Positions 17,473 through 26,143 of a stretch of 64,000 bases of DNA are shown here, piece by piece. This DNA is from Lysinibacillus sp. JNUCC-52 (GTDB lineage: Bacteria > Bacillota > Bacilli > Bacillales_A > Planococcaceae), in contig NZ_CP065546.1 in the NCBI RefSeq assembly GCF_015999545.1, positions 4,617,076 to 4,681,075 on the forward strand, read 5' to 3'. Every line of letters starts with the position of its first letter. Position 1 is the first letter of the stretch. The position numbers and the translations under genes were made by a program. The notes under the pieces are model-generated. The model did not search any database. It had not been told where the DNA came from and saw nothing but the letters and a program-made list of their open reading frames with translations.

Positions 17473-17751
17473 ATGGTATTTTCATTGTTTAAGAAAAATA
17501 AAAAGCCTCAGCAAATGACGAATAGAGTCGAGTTTTGTATAACAAACTTATCCCTTGGTGCAGCTGATGCCTACGACGTATTAGCTGAACGCTCAGATAT
17601 AGAGATAGAAGAATCTGGTTGTACTTCACACTGTGAAATTTGTGAGCAAGGTCTCTTTGCCATTGTTAATGGAGAGATTATTACGGCACCTGACGCACGG
17701 TCACTTGTACAAGCAATTGATGAAGAAATCAAGCAGAACCCACTTTTTTAA
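17473..17751 (+). CDS. yuzB: YuzB-family protein (DUF1450)
   Basis: Starts at ATG 17473 with AAAGGAGTGG at 17456; a longer in-frame ATG at 17419 lies inside the previous gene without a ribosome site. The 92-residue product has the DUF1450 pattern RVEFCITNLSLGA, then EESGCTSHCEICEQGLFAIVNGEII, with four Cys residues (one early, three in CTSHCEIC) that could bind metal or be redox active. Function of the family is unknown. The basic N terminus (FKKNKKPQQM) looks like an addition relative to B. subtilis YuzB. Confidence 0.82.
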   Translation: MVFSLFKKNKKPQQMTNRVEFCITNLSLGAADAYDVLAERSDIEIEESGCTSHCEICEQGLFAIVNGEIITAPDARSLVQAIDEEIKQNPLF

Positions 17752-17775
17752 AATGATAGGTTTTTGTAGTAGGAA

Positions 17776-17922
17776 AATCGCCTGTAAACATGGAGAAATC
17801 GCCGATAAAATTAGTTGAATCGCCGATAAGCACAATGGAATCGCCGATAAATCTAGTTGAATCGCCGCTAGACTGCGGGAAATCGCCGCTAAAGTTTTAT
17901 GAATCACCGAAATCGCGAATAA
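17776..17922. repeat. Tandem 21-bp repeat array 1 (7 units)
   Basis: Units starting AATCGCC(G/T)(A/C/G)TA begin at 17776, 17797, 17818, 17839, 17860, 17881 and 17902, exactly 21 bases apart. The first 13 bases are conserved (AATCGCCGATAAA) and the remaining 8 vary. The array lies between yuzB and the namA terminator. The same unit forms array 2 at 57961. Confidence 0.93.
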
Positions 17923-17963
17923 ACAAAACGCTGATAGCATCAACGTTAACATGCTATCAGCGT
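17920..17963 (-). terminator. Terminator of proC-namA
   Basis: Perfect 13-bp inverted repeat, ACGCTGATAGCAT (17928-17940) and ATGCTATCAGCGT (17951-17963). On the minus strand it is followed by TTTTGTTTAT. Confidence 0.88.
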
Positions 17964-17989
17964 GACTAGGTATGAATTAAGAGGTCAAG

Positions 17990-19000
17990 TTACCAACCTC
18001 GAACATATTGCACAGGTGGTTCAATATTTGCGCCAAGTTCTTTTGCAGCATGGAGCGGCCAATAAGGATCTCGTAATAAAACACGACCTAAGAAAATTAA
18101 ATCAGCGCGATTATTTTGCAAAATTTCTTCCGCATGCTGCGCGTGTGTGATGAGACCAACCGCACCAGTAGGAATATTTGCCCCAAGCTTTATCGCTTCG
18201 GCATGTGGAACTTGGTAGCCAGGGAACGCATGAATATGTGCCTGAACGACTCCACCAGTGGAGACGTCGACTAAATCTACGCCCTGTGATTGCATCCATC
18301 GACTAAAGACGATAAAGTCTTCCATTGTTGTGCCATCTTGTGCATAGTCTTCCGCAGAAACACGAACGAGAAGAGGGCCTTCCCAAACGCTTCGAATTGC
18401 ATCAATTACTTGACGTAGCAAACGATAGCGATTTTCTTGTGAACCACCGTATTGATCACTTCGTTTATTCGTTGCTGGTGATAAAAATTCACTAATTAAA
18501 TAGCCATGTGCACCATGAATCTCAAGCACATCAAATCCTGCTTGACGGGCGCGAATGGCAGCTTTTTTAAAGGCTTCAATGACATAGTTAATATCGTCAA
18601 GTGTCATTTCAGATGGTGTTTTATACTCATCGCTAAAAGCAATGGCTGAGGGAGCGAAAATTTCACCATCTACTGTTGCTTTACGTCCTGCATGGGCAAG
18701 CTGAATACCTGTTTTAGCACCGTAAGCTTGCATATTTGTTACTACTTGCTGTAACCCTTCTATATGCGCATCATCCCAAATACCGAGGTCATTACTAGAG
18801 ATTCGACCTTCAGGTACTACAGCAGTAGCCTCTAATACTATTAATCCAATTTGTCCAGCGGCACGCGTTGCATAATGCACAAGGTGGAAAGGTGTAACTA
18901 AACCATCCTCTTTAGCAGAATACATACACATTGGGGCCATGACAATGCGGTTTTTTAACTTAATCGATTGTAATTGGTATGGTTCAAATAATTTAATCAA
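17990..19000 (-). CDS. namA: NADPH dehydrogenase NamA (Old Yellow Enzyme)
   Basis: A 336-residue protein, about the length of B. subtilis YqjM (338). The flavin-site Cys is in [11 protein letters not shown] (residue about 25), the substrate His pair in [13 protein letters not shown], and [19 protein letters not shown] follows. The C terminus ends VQYVRGW, the Arg finger that completes the partner's active site in YqjM. It reduces alkene bonds of unsaturated aldehydes and ketones and nitro compounds with NADPH. Ribosome site AGGAGGGCTC. It lies 46 bases downstream of proC and probably shares its transcript, as in the B. subtilis yqjM-proI neighbourhood. Confidence 0.94.
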   Translation of the reverse strand: MIKLFEPYQLQSIKLKNRIVMAPMCMYSAKEDGLVTPFHLVHYATRAAGQIGLIVLEATAVVPEGRISSNDLGIWDDAHIEGLQQVVTNMQAYGAKTGIQLAHAGRKATVDGEIFAPSAIAFSDEYKTPSEMTLDDINYVIEAFKKAAIRARQAGFDVLEIHGAHGYLISEFLSPATNKRSDQYGGSQENRYRLLRQVIDAIRSVWEGPLLVRVSAEDYAQDGTTMEDFIVFSRWMQSQGVDLVDVSTGGVVQAHIHAFPGYQVPHAEAIKLGANIPTGAVGLITHAQHAEEILQNNRADLIFLGRVLLRDPYWPLHAAKELGANIEPPVQYVRGW

Positions 19001-19046
19001 AGCAGAGCCCTCCTAATTCCTAGTTAATACCTCTATTTTGCATGGG

Positions 19047-19853
19047 TTACTTACTTTTTGCAAGTAAGCGAGATCGAGCTTCTGCTTCTTTTATACATGC
19101 TTCAATCGCTTCATTAAACTGATATTGTTCGAGCGCTTTAATTCCAGCTTCTGTTGTACCCCCTGGACTAGTAACTTTTTTCCGCAGTACATTAGGCTCA
19201 TCAACGGATTGTTTTAGCATTTCAGCTGTTCCAGCAAGTGTTTGCGTCATCAGCAATCTTACAGTGTCTTTTGACAGTCCAACTTCAATTCCTACACGTT
19301 CGAATGCTTCCATTAAATAATAAATATAAGCAGGGCCGCTGCCAGATAGCGCTGTAACGGCATGGAGCTGATCTTCCTCCACCTCAATTACCGATCCAAC
19401 AGCTTCTAATAATTGTAAAAACATTGTACGCTGTGTAGCTGTTACCTGATCATTAAATGCAATACCACTTGCTGACATACCAATTGTTGCAGATGTATTT
19501 GGCATCACACGAGCTACAGGGCGTAATCCTAACTGCTCAGTTATTGTGCTAATGGCAATACCTGCTAATATGGAAAGAATTGCAGTATGCGCTGTTATTT
19601 TTGATTGCAAATCAAGCATAGCCTTTATGGCATCCTTTGGTTTCATAGCTAAAATAATAAGATCTGCTTGCTGATAAATCGATTCTTCAAAGTTACAATG
19701 AATGCCGTACGTGTCATGTAAAAATTGTAAACGATCCTTATCTGAGCGATTGGTGACATAAATTTCTTGTGCTTTAAATACATTTTGTTTAATCCAGCCT
19801 TGCATTAATGCTTCAGCCATCGAACCTGCACCAATAAAAAGTATTTTTTTCAT
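19047..19853 (-). CDS. proC: Pyrroline-5-carboxylate reductase
   Basis: The start is the ATG at 19853 (MKKILFIGAGSMAEAL), 6 bases after GGAGG; the longer frame to 19958 runs through the T-box hairpins and is not translated. The 268-residue product has the Rossmann loop GAGSMAEALMQG and the C-terminal signature TALSGSGPAYIYYLMEA followed by TSPGGTTEAGIKAL. It makes proline from pyrroline-5-carboxylate with NADPH. Expression is under a T-box leader read as proline-specific, so it is likely turned on by uncharged tRNA-Pro. It corresponds to B. subtilis proI (yqjO) by neighbourhood. Confidence 0.95.
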   Translation of the reverse strand: MKKILFIGAGSMAEALMQGWIKQNVFKAQEIYVTNRSDKDRLQFLHDTYGIHCNFEESIYQQADLIILAMKPKDAIKAMLDLQSKITAHTAILSILAGIAISTITEQLGLRPVARVMPNTSATIGMSASGIAFNDQVTATQRTMFLQLLEAVGSVIEVEEDQLHAVTALSGSGPAYIYYLMEAFERVGIEVGLSKDTVRLLMTQTLAGTAEMLKQSVDEPNVLRKKVTSPGGTTEAGIKALEQYQFNEAIEACIKEAEARSRLLAKSK

Positions 19854-19869
19854 AGGAAAAACCTCCGAT

Positions 19870-20128
19870 TCAAAATAAAAAAGCGCTCTCGTCCTTATAT
19901 TGAAGGACGAAAACGCTCTCGTTTCCGCGGTACCACCTTTGTTTGCCAATTGGCACAACTCTTAGCCCTTTTATCGCAAGGGGACGGTTATGTTGTCATA
20001 ACTGCTCAGAAGTAGGTTCTGTAATGGGAGTGGGCGATGTTACTTGCAGCAAACGTAACACTCTCTTGACACCTTCACCAACTACATACTTGGCTTCCTC
20101 AACGCACATAAATAATTTGATTATTCAA
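19870..20128 (-). promoter_or_regulatory. T-box leader of proC (proline)
   Basis: On the minus strand the leader contains AAAGGTGGTACCGCGG (19925-19940), the T-box that pairs with the tRNA acceptor end. It is followed by a terminator helix GAGAGCGTTTTCGTCC / GGACGAGAGCGC with a T-run. Upstream are the AGAGAG bulge and GCTGCAA apical elements of Stem I. The Stem I specifier position reads GAA-CCT-A (CCT at 20016-20014), a proline codon, agreeing with the gene. The terminator versus antiterminator choice depends on tRNA-Pro charging. Confidence 0.88.
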
Positions 20129-20129
20129 A

Positions 20130-20158
20130 ATTATATTGATAATATGTCAAGCTGTCAA
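20130..20158 (-). promoter_or_regulatory. proC promoter
   Basis: Minus-strand TTGACA (20158-20153), 17-base spacer, TATAAT (20135-20130): a perfect sigma-A consensus just before the T-box. Confidence 0.88.
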
Positions 20159-20241
20159 CTGGAGGGGTGACTTAAGAAAGAAAAACTTGTAGAATAGATG
20201 AATCGGTATTCATTAGTAGCGTAAAAAAGGGGGAGACAGCT

Positions 20242-21189
20242 TTGTCGATACATAAAATAGAAATTCCAACACCCTATGCAGTAGGAGACGTCAATGCATT
20301 TGTAGTCAAAGGAGATGCATTAACCATATTTGATGTTGGTCCAAAAACAATGGAAGCTTATGATGCCCTAAAATGGGGAATTCGAGCAGCTGGCTTTGAT
20401 TTACGAGATATAGAACAGGTTGTATTAACCCATCACCATCCCGATCATGCAGGTTGGGTGGATGCTTTTCCTTATGCGGAAATTTTAGGCCATGCCTATA
20501 ACGATAAATGGCTGCGCCATGACGAAGAGTTTTTACGTTATCATGAGATGTTTTACAGTGAGCGTTTGTTCGAACATGGTGTCCCACGAGAATATATTCA
20601 ACAGAGCGTCCATGTTCGTCGAGAATTAGAGCTTGTGGGGGAACGCCCATTGACACAAATTTTACATGATGGAGATGAAGTACCAGGGCATCCTGGTTTA
20701 AAGGCAATCGAAACATTAGGACATGCACAAAGTCATTTTATTTTTTGGGATGAAAACACGCATAATGTTATCGGTGGTGATTTATTATTAGAAAAAATTA
20801 CACCTAATCCATTAATCGAGCCACCTTTAGATCGCACATTAGGTCGTCCGAAATCATTATTGCAATATAATGCATCGCTTGAAATATTGCGTCAATTGCC
20901 TGTCAACATTATGTATACAGGGCATGGAGCAAATTTAGAAGATATCCCATATTTAATTGAGAAGCGTCTCGAACGGCAACATCATCAATCAATGAAGGTG
21001 TATGACTTATTTGGAAGCGATGAACTAACAGTCGTACAAATGACAAAACGTTTATATCCATCGATTTTTCAGCATCAGCTTGGCTTAACATTATCAAAAA
21101 CACTTGGACATTTAGACTATTTAGAGGCAAATAACCTAGTGGTTTCTGAGAAGAATAATGAAGGTGTCTATTTGTTTAAACGAAAGTAG
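20242..21189 (+). CDS. yqjP: MBL-fold metallo-hydrolase (YqjP-like)
   Basis: A 315-residue protein beginning at TTG 20242 after AAAAGGGGGAG. The metallo-beta-lactamase metal ligands are THHHPDHAGW (HxHxDH) near residue 64, TLGHAQSHFIFW (His) and GGDLLLEK (Asp), with YTGHGANLED near residue 235. A C-terminal winged-helix-like domain (LTVVQMTKRLYPSIF...LGHLDYLEANNLV) follows, as in B. subtilis YqjP. The substrate is unknown. It is divergent from proC and 8 bases before the yqjQ homologue. Confidence 0.87.
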   Translation: MSIHKIEIPTPYAVGDVNAFVVKGDALTIFDVGPKTMEAYDALKWGIRAAGFDLRDIEQVVLTHHHPDHAGWVDAFPYAEILGHAYNDKWLRHDEEFLRYHEMFYSERLFEHGVPREYIQQSVHVRRELELVGERPLTQILHDGDEVPGHPGLKAIETLGHAQSHFIFWDENTHNVIGGDLLLEKITPNPLIEPPLDRTLGRPKSLLQYNASLEILRQLPVNIMYTGHGANLEDIPYLIEKRLERQHHQSMKVYDLFGSDELTVVQMTKRLYPSIFQHQLGLTLSKTLGHLDYLEANNLVVSEKNNEGVYLFKRK

Positions 21190-21197
21190 GTTTATAC

Positions 21198-21953
21198 ATG
21201 GAAATGAATAAAAAGACAATCTTTGTAACAGGTGCAACGAGTGGAGTAGGCTTGAAAATTACTGAATTATTAGTTGCACAAGGGCATAGCGTATATGCAA
21301 CAGGGCGTAATGAAGTAGCTTTAAAAACATTACAACGTCTAGGCGCTAATGTAATACAAGCGGATTTAACTTCTCTAACTGCCATTGATAAAGTATGTGC
21401 GCAACTACCTATGCTCGATGTAGCCATTTTTTCAGCTGGTGTAGGGAAGTTTGCTATTGCACCGATGTTATCTGATGAAGATATTACTCAAATGGTAGAG
21501 CTCAATATTCGTGTTCCAATCTATTTAGCAAAGCGTATAGCGACTAAAATGATTGCGCGTGAGCAAGGTCAATTAATATTTATTGGTTCACAGGCTGGTA
21601 AGGTAGCGACACCTAAAGCAAGTGTTTATGCTGCGACAAAACACGCCATTGTAGGCTTTACTAATGGCCTGCGTATGGAGCTAGCTCCGTACAATATTAA
21701 AGTAACTGCCATTCATCCTGGACCAATTGACACACCTTTTTTAGATAAAGTCAATGATGAAAGTGGTTATCGAGAGTCGTTAGGTAGATTATTATTAACG
21801 CCAGAAGAGGTGGCACAAGCGACAGTAAAAACAATTGAACGGCCAGTACGAGAAGTGAACTTGCCTCGAATGATGGGGTGGACAAGTAAACTTTATGCAT
21901 TAGCGCCCGCTACCATCGAATTTTTAGCAAAACCGTTATTCAACAAGAAATAA
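21198..21953 (+). CDS. yqjQ: Short-chain dehydrogenase/reductase (YqjQ-like)
   Basis: A 251-residue classical SDR. The cofactor loop is VTGATSGVGLKI (TGxxxGxG), the structural motif is IFSAGVG in place of NNAG, and the catalytic set is S (LIFIGSQAGK), YAATK (Y and K about residue 155). After the YxxxK come IKVTAIHPGPIDTPF. The ribosome site is poor, suggesting coupling with yqjP. The substrate is unknown. The stop codon is immediately followed by the GTGCC repeat R1. Identity as yqjQ rests on order and fold. Confidence 0.85.
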   Translation: MEMNKKTIFVTGATSGVGLKITELLVAQGHSVYATGRNEVALKTLQRLGANVIQADLTSLTAIDKVCAQLPMLDVAIFSAGVGKFAIAPMLSDEDITQMVELNIRVPIYLAKRIATKMIAREQGQLIFIGSQAGKVATPKASVYAATKHAIVGFTNGLRMELAPYNIKVTAIHPGPIDTPFLDKVNDESGYRESLGRLLLTPEEVAQATVKTIERPVREVNLPRMMGWTSKLYALAPATIEFLAKPLFNKK

Positions 21954-22066
21954 AGTGCCTGTCACTCAAACAATTTATAAATATTCAAGCTAATAACCCT
22001 ACGAAGACCTTGCAGTAATGCACATTTATTTAGTGTCAGGCACCCAAACAATTATAAATATTCAAG
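21954..22066 (+). repeat. GTGCC/AAACAATT repeats R1 and R2
   Basis: R1 (21954-21989) begins AGTGCCTGTCACTCAAACAA and ends ATAAATATTCAAG. R2 (22032-22066) begins AGTGTCAGGCACCCAAACAA with the same ending. They are direct repeats separated by 42 bases; R1 starts on the base after the yqjQ stop codon. Related copies lie at 14618 (inverted), 33975 and 34100. Confidence 0.85.
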
Positions 22067-22111
22067 TGAAAACCCACGTTGTTTCCTGAGGGAAGCGATG
22101 TGGGTTTTTGC
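22067..22111 (+). terminator. yqjP-yqjQ terminator
   Basis: Stem AAAACCCAC (22069-22077) against GTGGGTTTT (22100-22108), followed by TT. The stretch 22112-22260 has no recognisable feature; 22250-22275 holds a perfect inverted repeat with arms AAGTGCATTTTT and AAAAATGCACTT just before the argG promoter. Confidence 0.75.
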
Positions 22112-22270
22112 GCATTACATGCTTACCTTTTTAATATTGTATACACTTCTATATAGGAATAAGTCGTATTTTCGAGTGAAAATAATCACTGTTCGAATAC
22201 TAGCGATAGTTATTGGTATTGTAGACTTTTAACATTCTTCGCAAAAGTGCATTTTTTTATAAAAATGCAC

Positions 22271-22336
22271 TTGTATTTATTTTTATAACATGATACTATT
22301 CGTGTATAAACTTTTAAGTGAGTGTATAAACATACA
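22271..22336 (+). promoter_or_regulatory. argG promoter with tandem ARG boxes
   Basis: -35 TTGTAT (22271-22276), 17-base spacer, extended -10 TGA-TACTAT (22294-22299). Just downstream are two ARG-box-like sites: TGTATAAACTTTTA (22303-22316) and TGTATAAACATACA (22323-22336), 20 bases apart, matching the TGnAT-N4-ATnCA pattern of ArgR/AhrC operators. Repression by arginine-bound AhrC is expected. Confidence 0.75.
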
Positions 22337-22368
22337 TATCATATAGAGCAATTGGAGGCGCATTTCGT

Positions 22369-23562
22369 ATGGCAAATAAAAAAGTAGTATTAGCATACTC
22401 AGGCGGTCTTGATACATCTGTAGCAATTCCGTGGTTAAAAGAACAAGGTTGGGACGTAATTGCAGTTTGTCTAGACGTTGGTGAAGGTAAAGATCTTGAA
22501 TTTGTAAAAAATAAAGCTCTTCAAGTAGGTGCAATTGAATCGTATATGGTTGATGCAAAGGATGAATTCGCTGAACAATATGCACTTATTTCGTTACAGG
22601 CGCATACTTGGTACGAACAAAAATACCCATTAGTATCAGCACTATCACGTCCTTTAATTTCTAAAAAATTAGTGGAGATTGCTAACCAAGTGGGTGCAGA
22701 CGCAGTAGCTCACGGTTGCACAGGTAAAGGTAATGACCAAGTTCGTTTCGAAGTTTCTATTAAAGCATTAAATCCAGATTTAGAGGTTTTAGCACCTGTA
22801 CGTGAGTGGGGCTGGAGCCGAGATGAAGAAATCGAATATGCAATGCAACATAATGTACCGATTCCTGCAACATTAGATTCACCATTCTCAATTGACCAAA
22901 ATTTATGGGGCCGTGCAAACGAAGCGGGTGTAATGGAAGATCCTTGGGTATCACCACCCGAAGAAGCTTATGGCTTAACAGTTTCTGTTGAAAATGCACC
23001 AAATGAAGCAGAATATGTGGAAATCGAATTCATTGCGGGTAAACCAGTTTCATTAAATGGCAAAGAAATGAAGCTTGCTGATTTAATTCAAGAACTGAAC
23101 GCAATAGCTGGTGCTCACGGTGTTGGCCGTATCGACCATGTTGAAAACCGTTTAGTTGGTATTAAATCTCGTGAAGTATATGAAATTCCAGGTGCAAAAG
23201 TACTTTTAACTGCGCATAAGGAGCTAGAAGACTTAACACTAGTGAAAGAATTAGCACACTTCAAACCAGTTATTGAGAAAAAATTATCTGAACTAATTTA
23301 CGATGGTTTATGGTTCTCTCCTTTACGTGATGCATTACAAGCATTCCTTGCAGAATCACAACAATACGTAAATGGTACTGTTCGTGTGAAACTTTATAAA
23401 GGTCATGCGATTGTCGAAGGACGTAAATCACCAAATTCACTATACAATGAAAAATTAGCAACTTACTCTAAAGAAGACCAATTTAACCACGCATCAGCTG
23501 TAGGCTTCATCGAACTATGGGGTCTGCCAACAGTGGTTAACTCTTCAGTTAATAAAAAATAA
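22369..23562 (+). CDS. argG: Argininosuccinate synthase
   Basis: A 397-residue enzyme with TTGGAGG ribosome site. The ATP pyrophosphatase P-loop is [14 protein letters not shown] at the N terminus; [14 protein letters not shown] near residue 115 and [23 protein letters not shown] are also diagnostic. It joins citrulline and aspartate with ATP in the urea/arginine pathway. argH follows after 79 bases, which include a hairpin, and the two form the usual argGH operon. Confidence 0.97.
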   Translation: MANKKVVLAYSGGLDTSVAIPWLKEQGWDVIAVCLDVGEGKDLEFVKNKALQVGAIESYMVDAKDEFAEQYALISLQAHTWYEQKYPLVSALSRPLISKKLVEIANQVGADAVAHGCTGKGNDQVRFEVSIKALNPDLEVLAPVREWGWSRDEEIEYAMQHNVPIPATLDSPFSIDQNLWGRANEAGVMEDPWVSPPEEAYGLTVSVENAPNEAEYVEIEFIAGKPVSLNGKEMKLADLIQELNAIAGAHGVGRIDHVENRLVGIKSREVYEIPGAKVLLTAHKELEDLTLVKELAHFKPVIEKKLSELIYDGLWFSPLRDALQAFLAESQQYVNGTVRVKLYKGHAIVEGRKSPNSLYNEKLATYSKEDQFNHASAVGFIELWGLPTVVNSSVNKK

Positions 23563-23574
23563 TTATTACATTAG

Positions 23575-23612
23575 GGTGTAGTGTAGCATGAACGCTGTAC
23601 TGCACCTTTTCG
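23575..23612 (+). terminator. Hairpin between argG and argH
   Basis: GGTGTAGTGTAGC (23575-23587) can pair with GCTGTACTGCACC (23594-23606) through three wobble or mismatch positions, followed by TTTTCG. This may be a leaky terminator or processing site that sets the argH to argG ratio. Confidence 0.45.
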
Positions 23613-23641
23613 ATAAGAAATGTAGAAAAAGGTGAGCTGTT

Positions 23642-25015
23642 ATGACAAAACTTTGGGGCGGACGTTTCCAAAAATCAGCAGAAGCTTGGGTTGATGAGTT
23701 TGGTGCATCAATCGGCTTTGACCAACAACTTGTATTGGAAGACCTAGAAGGTAGTGTCGCACATGTGACGATGCTTGGTGCTACAGGAATTTTACCAGCA
23801 GCCGATGTAGAAGCGATTCTTGGCGGTCTTGCACAACTTCAGGAAAAAGCAATCGCTGGTGAACTAGAATTTACTGTTGCGAATGAAGATATACATCTAA
23901 ACCTTGAAAAAATGCTTATTGATTGCATCGGGCCAGTTGGTGGTAAACTTCATACAGGACGTAGCCGTAATGACCAAGTAGCAACAGATATGCATATTTT
24001 CTTAAAGAAACGTGTAAAGGAAGCAATCGATTTAATCGAGACATTCCAAAAAACGTTATTAGAAAAAGCAGAGGAGCATGTTGAAACCATTGCGCCAGGC
24101 TATACGCATTTACAACGTGCGCAACCGATTTCTTTTGCCCATCATTTAATGGCCTATTTTTGGATGCTTGAACGCGATAAACAACGTTTGACAGAATCCA
24201 TGAAACGTATTGATATTTTACCACTAGGTGCTGGAGCAATGGCTGGGACAACTTTCCCAATTGATCGTTTAAAATCAGCAGAGCTACTTGGCTTTAGTGA
24301 AGTATACGCAAATTCCATGGATGCGGTAAGTGACCGTGATTTTATCGTCGAATTTTTAAGTAATTCATCGTTATTAATGGCGCATTTATCTCGTTTTGCT
24401 GAAGAAATTATTTTATGGTCAACAGATGAATTTAAATTTATTGAATTGGATGATGCCTTCTCTACAGGCTCTTCCATCATGCCACAGAAGAAAAATCCCG
24501 ATATGGCAGAGCTAATTCGAGGAAAAACTGGTCGTGTCTACGGTAACCTTATGGGCTTACTAACTGTATTAAAAGGGACACCGTTAACTTACAACAAAGA
24601 TATGCAAGAAGACAAAGAAGGTATGTTCGATACCGTGCATACGATTCTAGGATCTTTAAAAATCTTTGAAGGCATGGTGCGCACGATGACAGTAAATACA
24701 GAGCGTCTGCACAAGGCAGTACACTCTGACTTCTCCAATGCAACGGAATTGGCGGATTATCTTGCAACAAAAGGGATGCCGTTCCGTGAAGCACATGAAG
24801 TAACAGGTAAATTAGTCTTTACGTGTATTCAAAAGGGCATTTATTTATTAGATTTACCAATTGAAGACATGCAAAAAGAAAGTGAGCTTATCGAAGCTGA
24901 TATTTATGAAGTATTAGCACCAGAAGCTGCTGTCCGCCGTCGACATTCATTAGGCGGTACAGGTTTCGACCAAGTTACTATTCAAATCGAGAAAGCAAAA
25001 GCCTGTCTTTCTTAA
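23642..25015 (+). CDS. argH: Argininosuccinate lyase
   Basis: A 457-residue enzyme with AAAGGTGAGC upstream. The fumarase/aspartase superfamily signature is [12 protein letters not shown] near residue 278, and [13 protein letters not shown] near residue 105 and [18 protein letters not shown] are lyase-specific. It splits argininosuccinate to arginine and fumarate. It is the second gene of the arginine operon and is followed by a terminator at 25162. The 100-base stretch 25050-25150 shows no further feature. Confidence 0.97.
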   Translation: MTKLWGGRFQKSAEAWVDEFGASIGFDQQLVLEDLEGSVAHVTMLGATGILPAADVEAILGGLAQLQEKAIAGELEFTVANEDIHLNLEKMLIDCIGPVGGKLHTGRSRNDQVATDMHIFLKKRVKEAIDLIETFQKTLLEKAEEHVETIAPGYTHLQRAQPISFAHHLMAYFWMLERDKQRLTESMKRIDILPLGAGAMAGTTFPIDRLKSAELLGFSEVYANSMDAVSDRDFIVEFLSNSSLLMAHLSRFAEEIILWSTDEFKFIELDDAFSTGSSIMPQKKNPDMAELIRGKTGRVYGNLMGLLTVLKGTPLTYNKDMQEDKEGMFDTVHTILGSLKIFEGMVRTMTVNTERLHKAVHSDFSNATELADYLATKGMPFREAHEVTGKLVFTCIQKGIYLLDLPIEDMQKESELIEADIYEVLAPEAAVRRRHSLGGTGFDQVTIQIEKAKACLS

Positions 25016-25161
25016 CTATTTTGCGTGCAAGTCCTAAGCGACATTTGCATAGATATTCATTAAAGCTGTCCAGTGAGGCACTATGAAAACCTTATTATTC
25101 CTTTTTCTGTGGAGCCAGAGGGTGAAACAAAAAAGAGCACCTGACATAAGTGAAGGACAAT

Positions 25162-25195
25162 CCCCAATTTTCGGAGACGCGAAATTGGGGTTTTT
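25162..25195 (+). terminator. argGH terminator
   Basis: Stem CCCCAATTT against AAATTGGGG with an 11-base loop, followed by TTTTTG. Confidence 0.88.
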
Positions 25196-25225
25196 GTATA
25201 AGATCAATGGGAGGAGTGGTATGTG

Positions 25226-25621
25226 ATGGATCGTTTTACAAAGGGGTTAGAAACGATAAAACAATATGTCAATGAAGAAGAAGTAGCTCGTATGGTCGAC
25301 TCAGATGCACTAGCTGATATAGCGCCCGATTTACGTAAAATGATAATTGAGTTCGCCTATGGAGATGTTTATTCACGGCAAGGTCTTGACGCAAAAAGTA
25401 GAGCACTTGTCGTAATCACAGCAGTTGTTACACAAGGTGCCATCCAACAAACAAAAACGCATATTACCCGCGGTTTGTATGTAGGGTTAACACCTACAGA
25501 AATTGTAGAAGCTCTTTTGCAATTAGTGCCTTATATAGGGTTTCCACGCGTGCAAAACGCATTAACGGTTGCTCAGCAAGTTTTTCAGGAAAAACAGCTA
25601 AGTGTAAAATTAGATGTGTAA
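25226..25621 (+). CDS. Carboxymuconolactone decarboxylase-family protein
   Basis: About 131 residues from ATG 25226 (GTG 25223 is equally possible; GGGAGGAGTGG lies at 25209-25219). The pattern SRQGLDAKSRALVVITAVVTQGA, then THITRGLYVGLTPTEIVEALLQL, then PRVQNAL is that of the CMD/AhpD-like fold. No CxxC is present, so it is not an AhpD-type peroxidase; a gamma-carboxymuconolactone decarboxylase-like role is possible, but the substrate is unknown. It is monocistronic and I see no regulator. Confidence 0.82.
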   Translation: MDRFTKGLETIKQYVNEEEVARMVDSDALADIAPDLRKMIIEFAYGDVYSRQGLDAKSRALVVITAVVTQGAIQQTKTHITRGLYVGLTPTEIVEALLQLVPYIGFPRVQNALTVAQQVFQEKQLSVKLDV

Positions 25622-25695
25622 TTTGGTGGTGACATAGTATGACTATCCCTTTAAACATGTAGTCCAACAAAAAAATAAAAAAATTTAAAACTACA

Positions 25696-25726
25696 TGTAT
25701 AGATTTTTGGAATGTGTCCCATACTG
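25696..25726 (+). promoter_or_regulatory. Sigma-G-like promoter of decayed small gene
   Basis: TGTATA (25696-25701), 18-base spacer, CATACTG (25720-25726), close to the forespore sigma-G consensus. The -10 lies 52 bases before the ATG, exactly as at the paralogous gene at 30272. Confidence 0.5.
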
Positions 25727-25771
25727 TTAAAGGATACACTTAATCATCGAAATTGATGAGGAGGATGCAGA

Positions 25772-25861
25772 ATGAGTAGTTCAAGTTCAACACCAGTAGA
25801 CAATGAATCTCAGGAAAGTCCGCCACAGCTGAATAAGGTGAATACTTCACATATCTTATGA
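25772..25861 (+). pseudogene. Decayed copy of YpzG-like small gene
   Basis: A 29-codon ORF (MSSSSSTPVDNESQESPPQL...) behind GAGGAGG. The leader ATTGATGAGGAGGATG and the start ATGAGTAG are nearly identical to the intact small gene at 30272, and the coding DNA aligns through the GAATCTCA...AAGG stretch. A one-base insertion in the AAAGTCC stretch and a deletion of about 40 bases downstream destroy the frame. Removing the extra base gives SQEIRHS then a stop where the intact copy has SQKIHRNW. So this is most likely a degenerate paralogue, though a short new peptide cannot be excluded. Confidence 0.6.
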
Positions 25862-25951
25862 AGTAGGTAATGAGAGAATACTCTGTGTTACTGAATCTTA
25901 GGATGAAGTAGAAACCGCAACTGTACAATCAAATAGAAGGTATAAGTGTCC

Positions 25952-25985
25952 AAAAGACCCGGAATTTTTCTGGGTCTTTTTCTAT
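25952..25985 (+). terminator. Terminator after decayed small gene
   Basis: Stem AAAAGACCC against GGGTCTTTT with an 11-base loop, followed by TTCTATTTTT. Confidence 0.85.
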
Positions 25986-25991
25986 TTTTAG

Positions 25992-26019
25992 TTGATTTTG
26001 TAAATGCAACTGTTATACT
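25992..26019 (+). promoter_or_regulatory. Promoter of lipoprotein hydrolase gene
   Basis: -35 TTGATT (25992-25997), 16-base spacer, -10 TATACT (26014-26019), right after the preceding terminator and 125 bases before the start codon. Confidence 0.5.
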
Positions 26020-26143
26020 CTGAGTATGACAGTTTCACGCTATGGTTTTTTATGGAATGCGAATTTAGCAAATATATAGTGCAAAGACCTCATCTAACAT
26101 ATAAGCCGTTTGTAACACTTTTTATTGATAAGGAGGGACTTTT

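Noticed and set aside
17776..17922. CRISPR array
   Set aside because: A 21-bp total period with 13-bp conserved halves leaves no room for spacers, and there are no cas genes.
17701..17952. Minus-strand 83-codon frame with heptad repeats across the 21-bp array
   Set aside because: It has no ribosome site, runs through the namA terminator and is a translation of the repeat.
19854..19958. Upstream extension of proC
   Set aside because: The frame passes through the T-box hairpins; the ribosome site and family start are at 19853.
22250..22275. Intrinsic terminator before argG
   Set aside because: The palindrome is perfect but is followed by TGTATTTATTTTTAT with the -35 inside it; it overlaps the promoter and the yqjQ terminator already stands at 22069.
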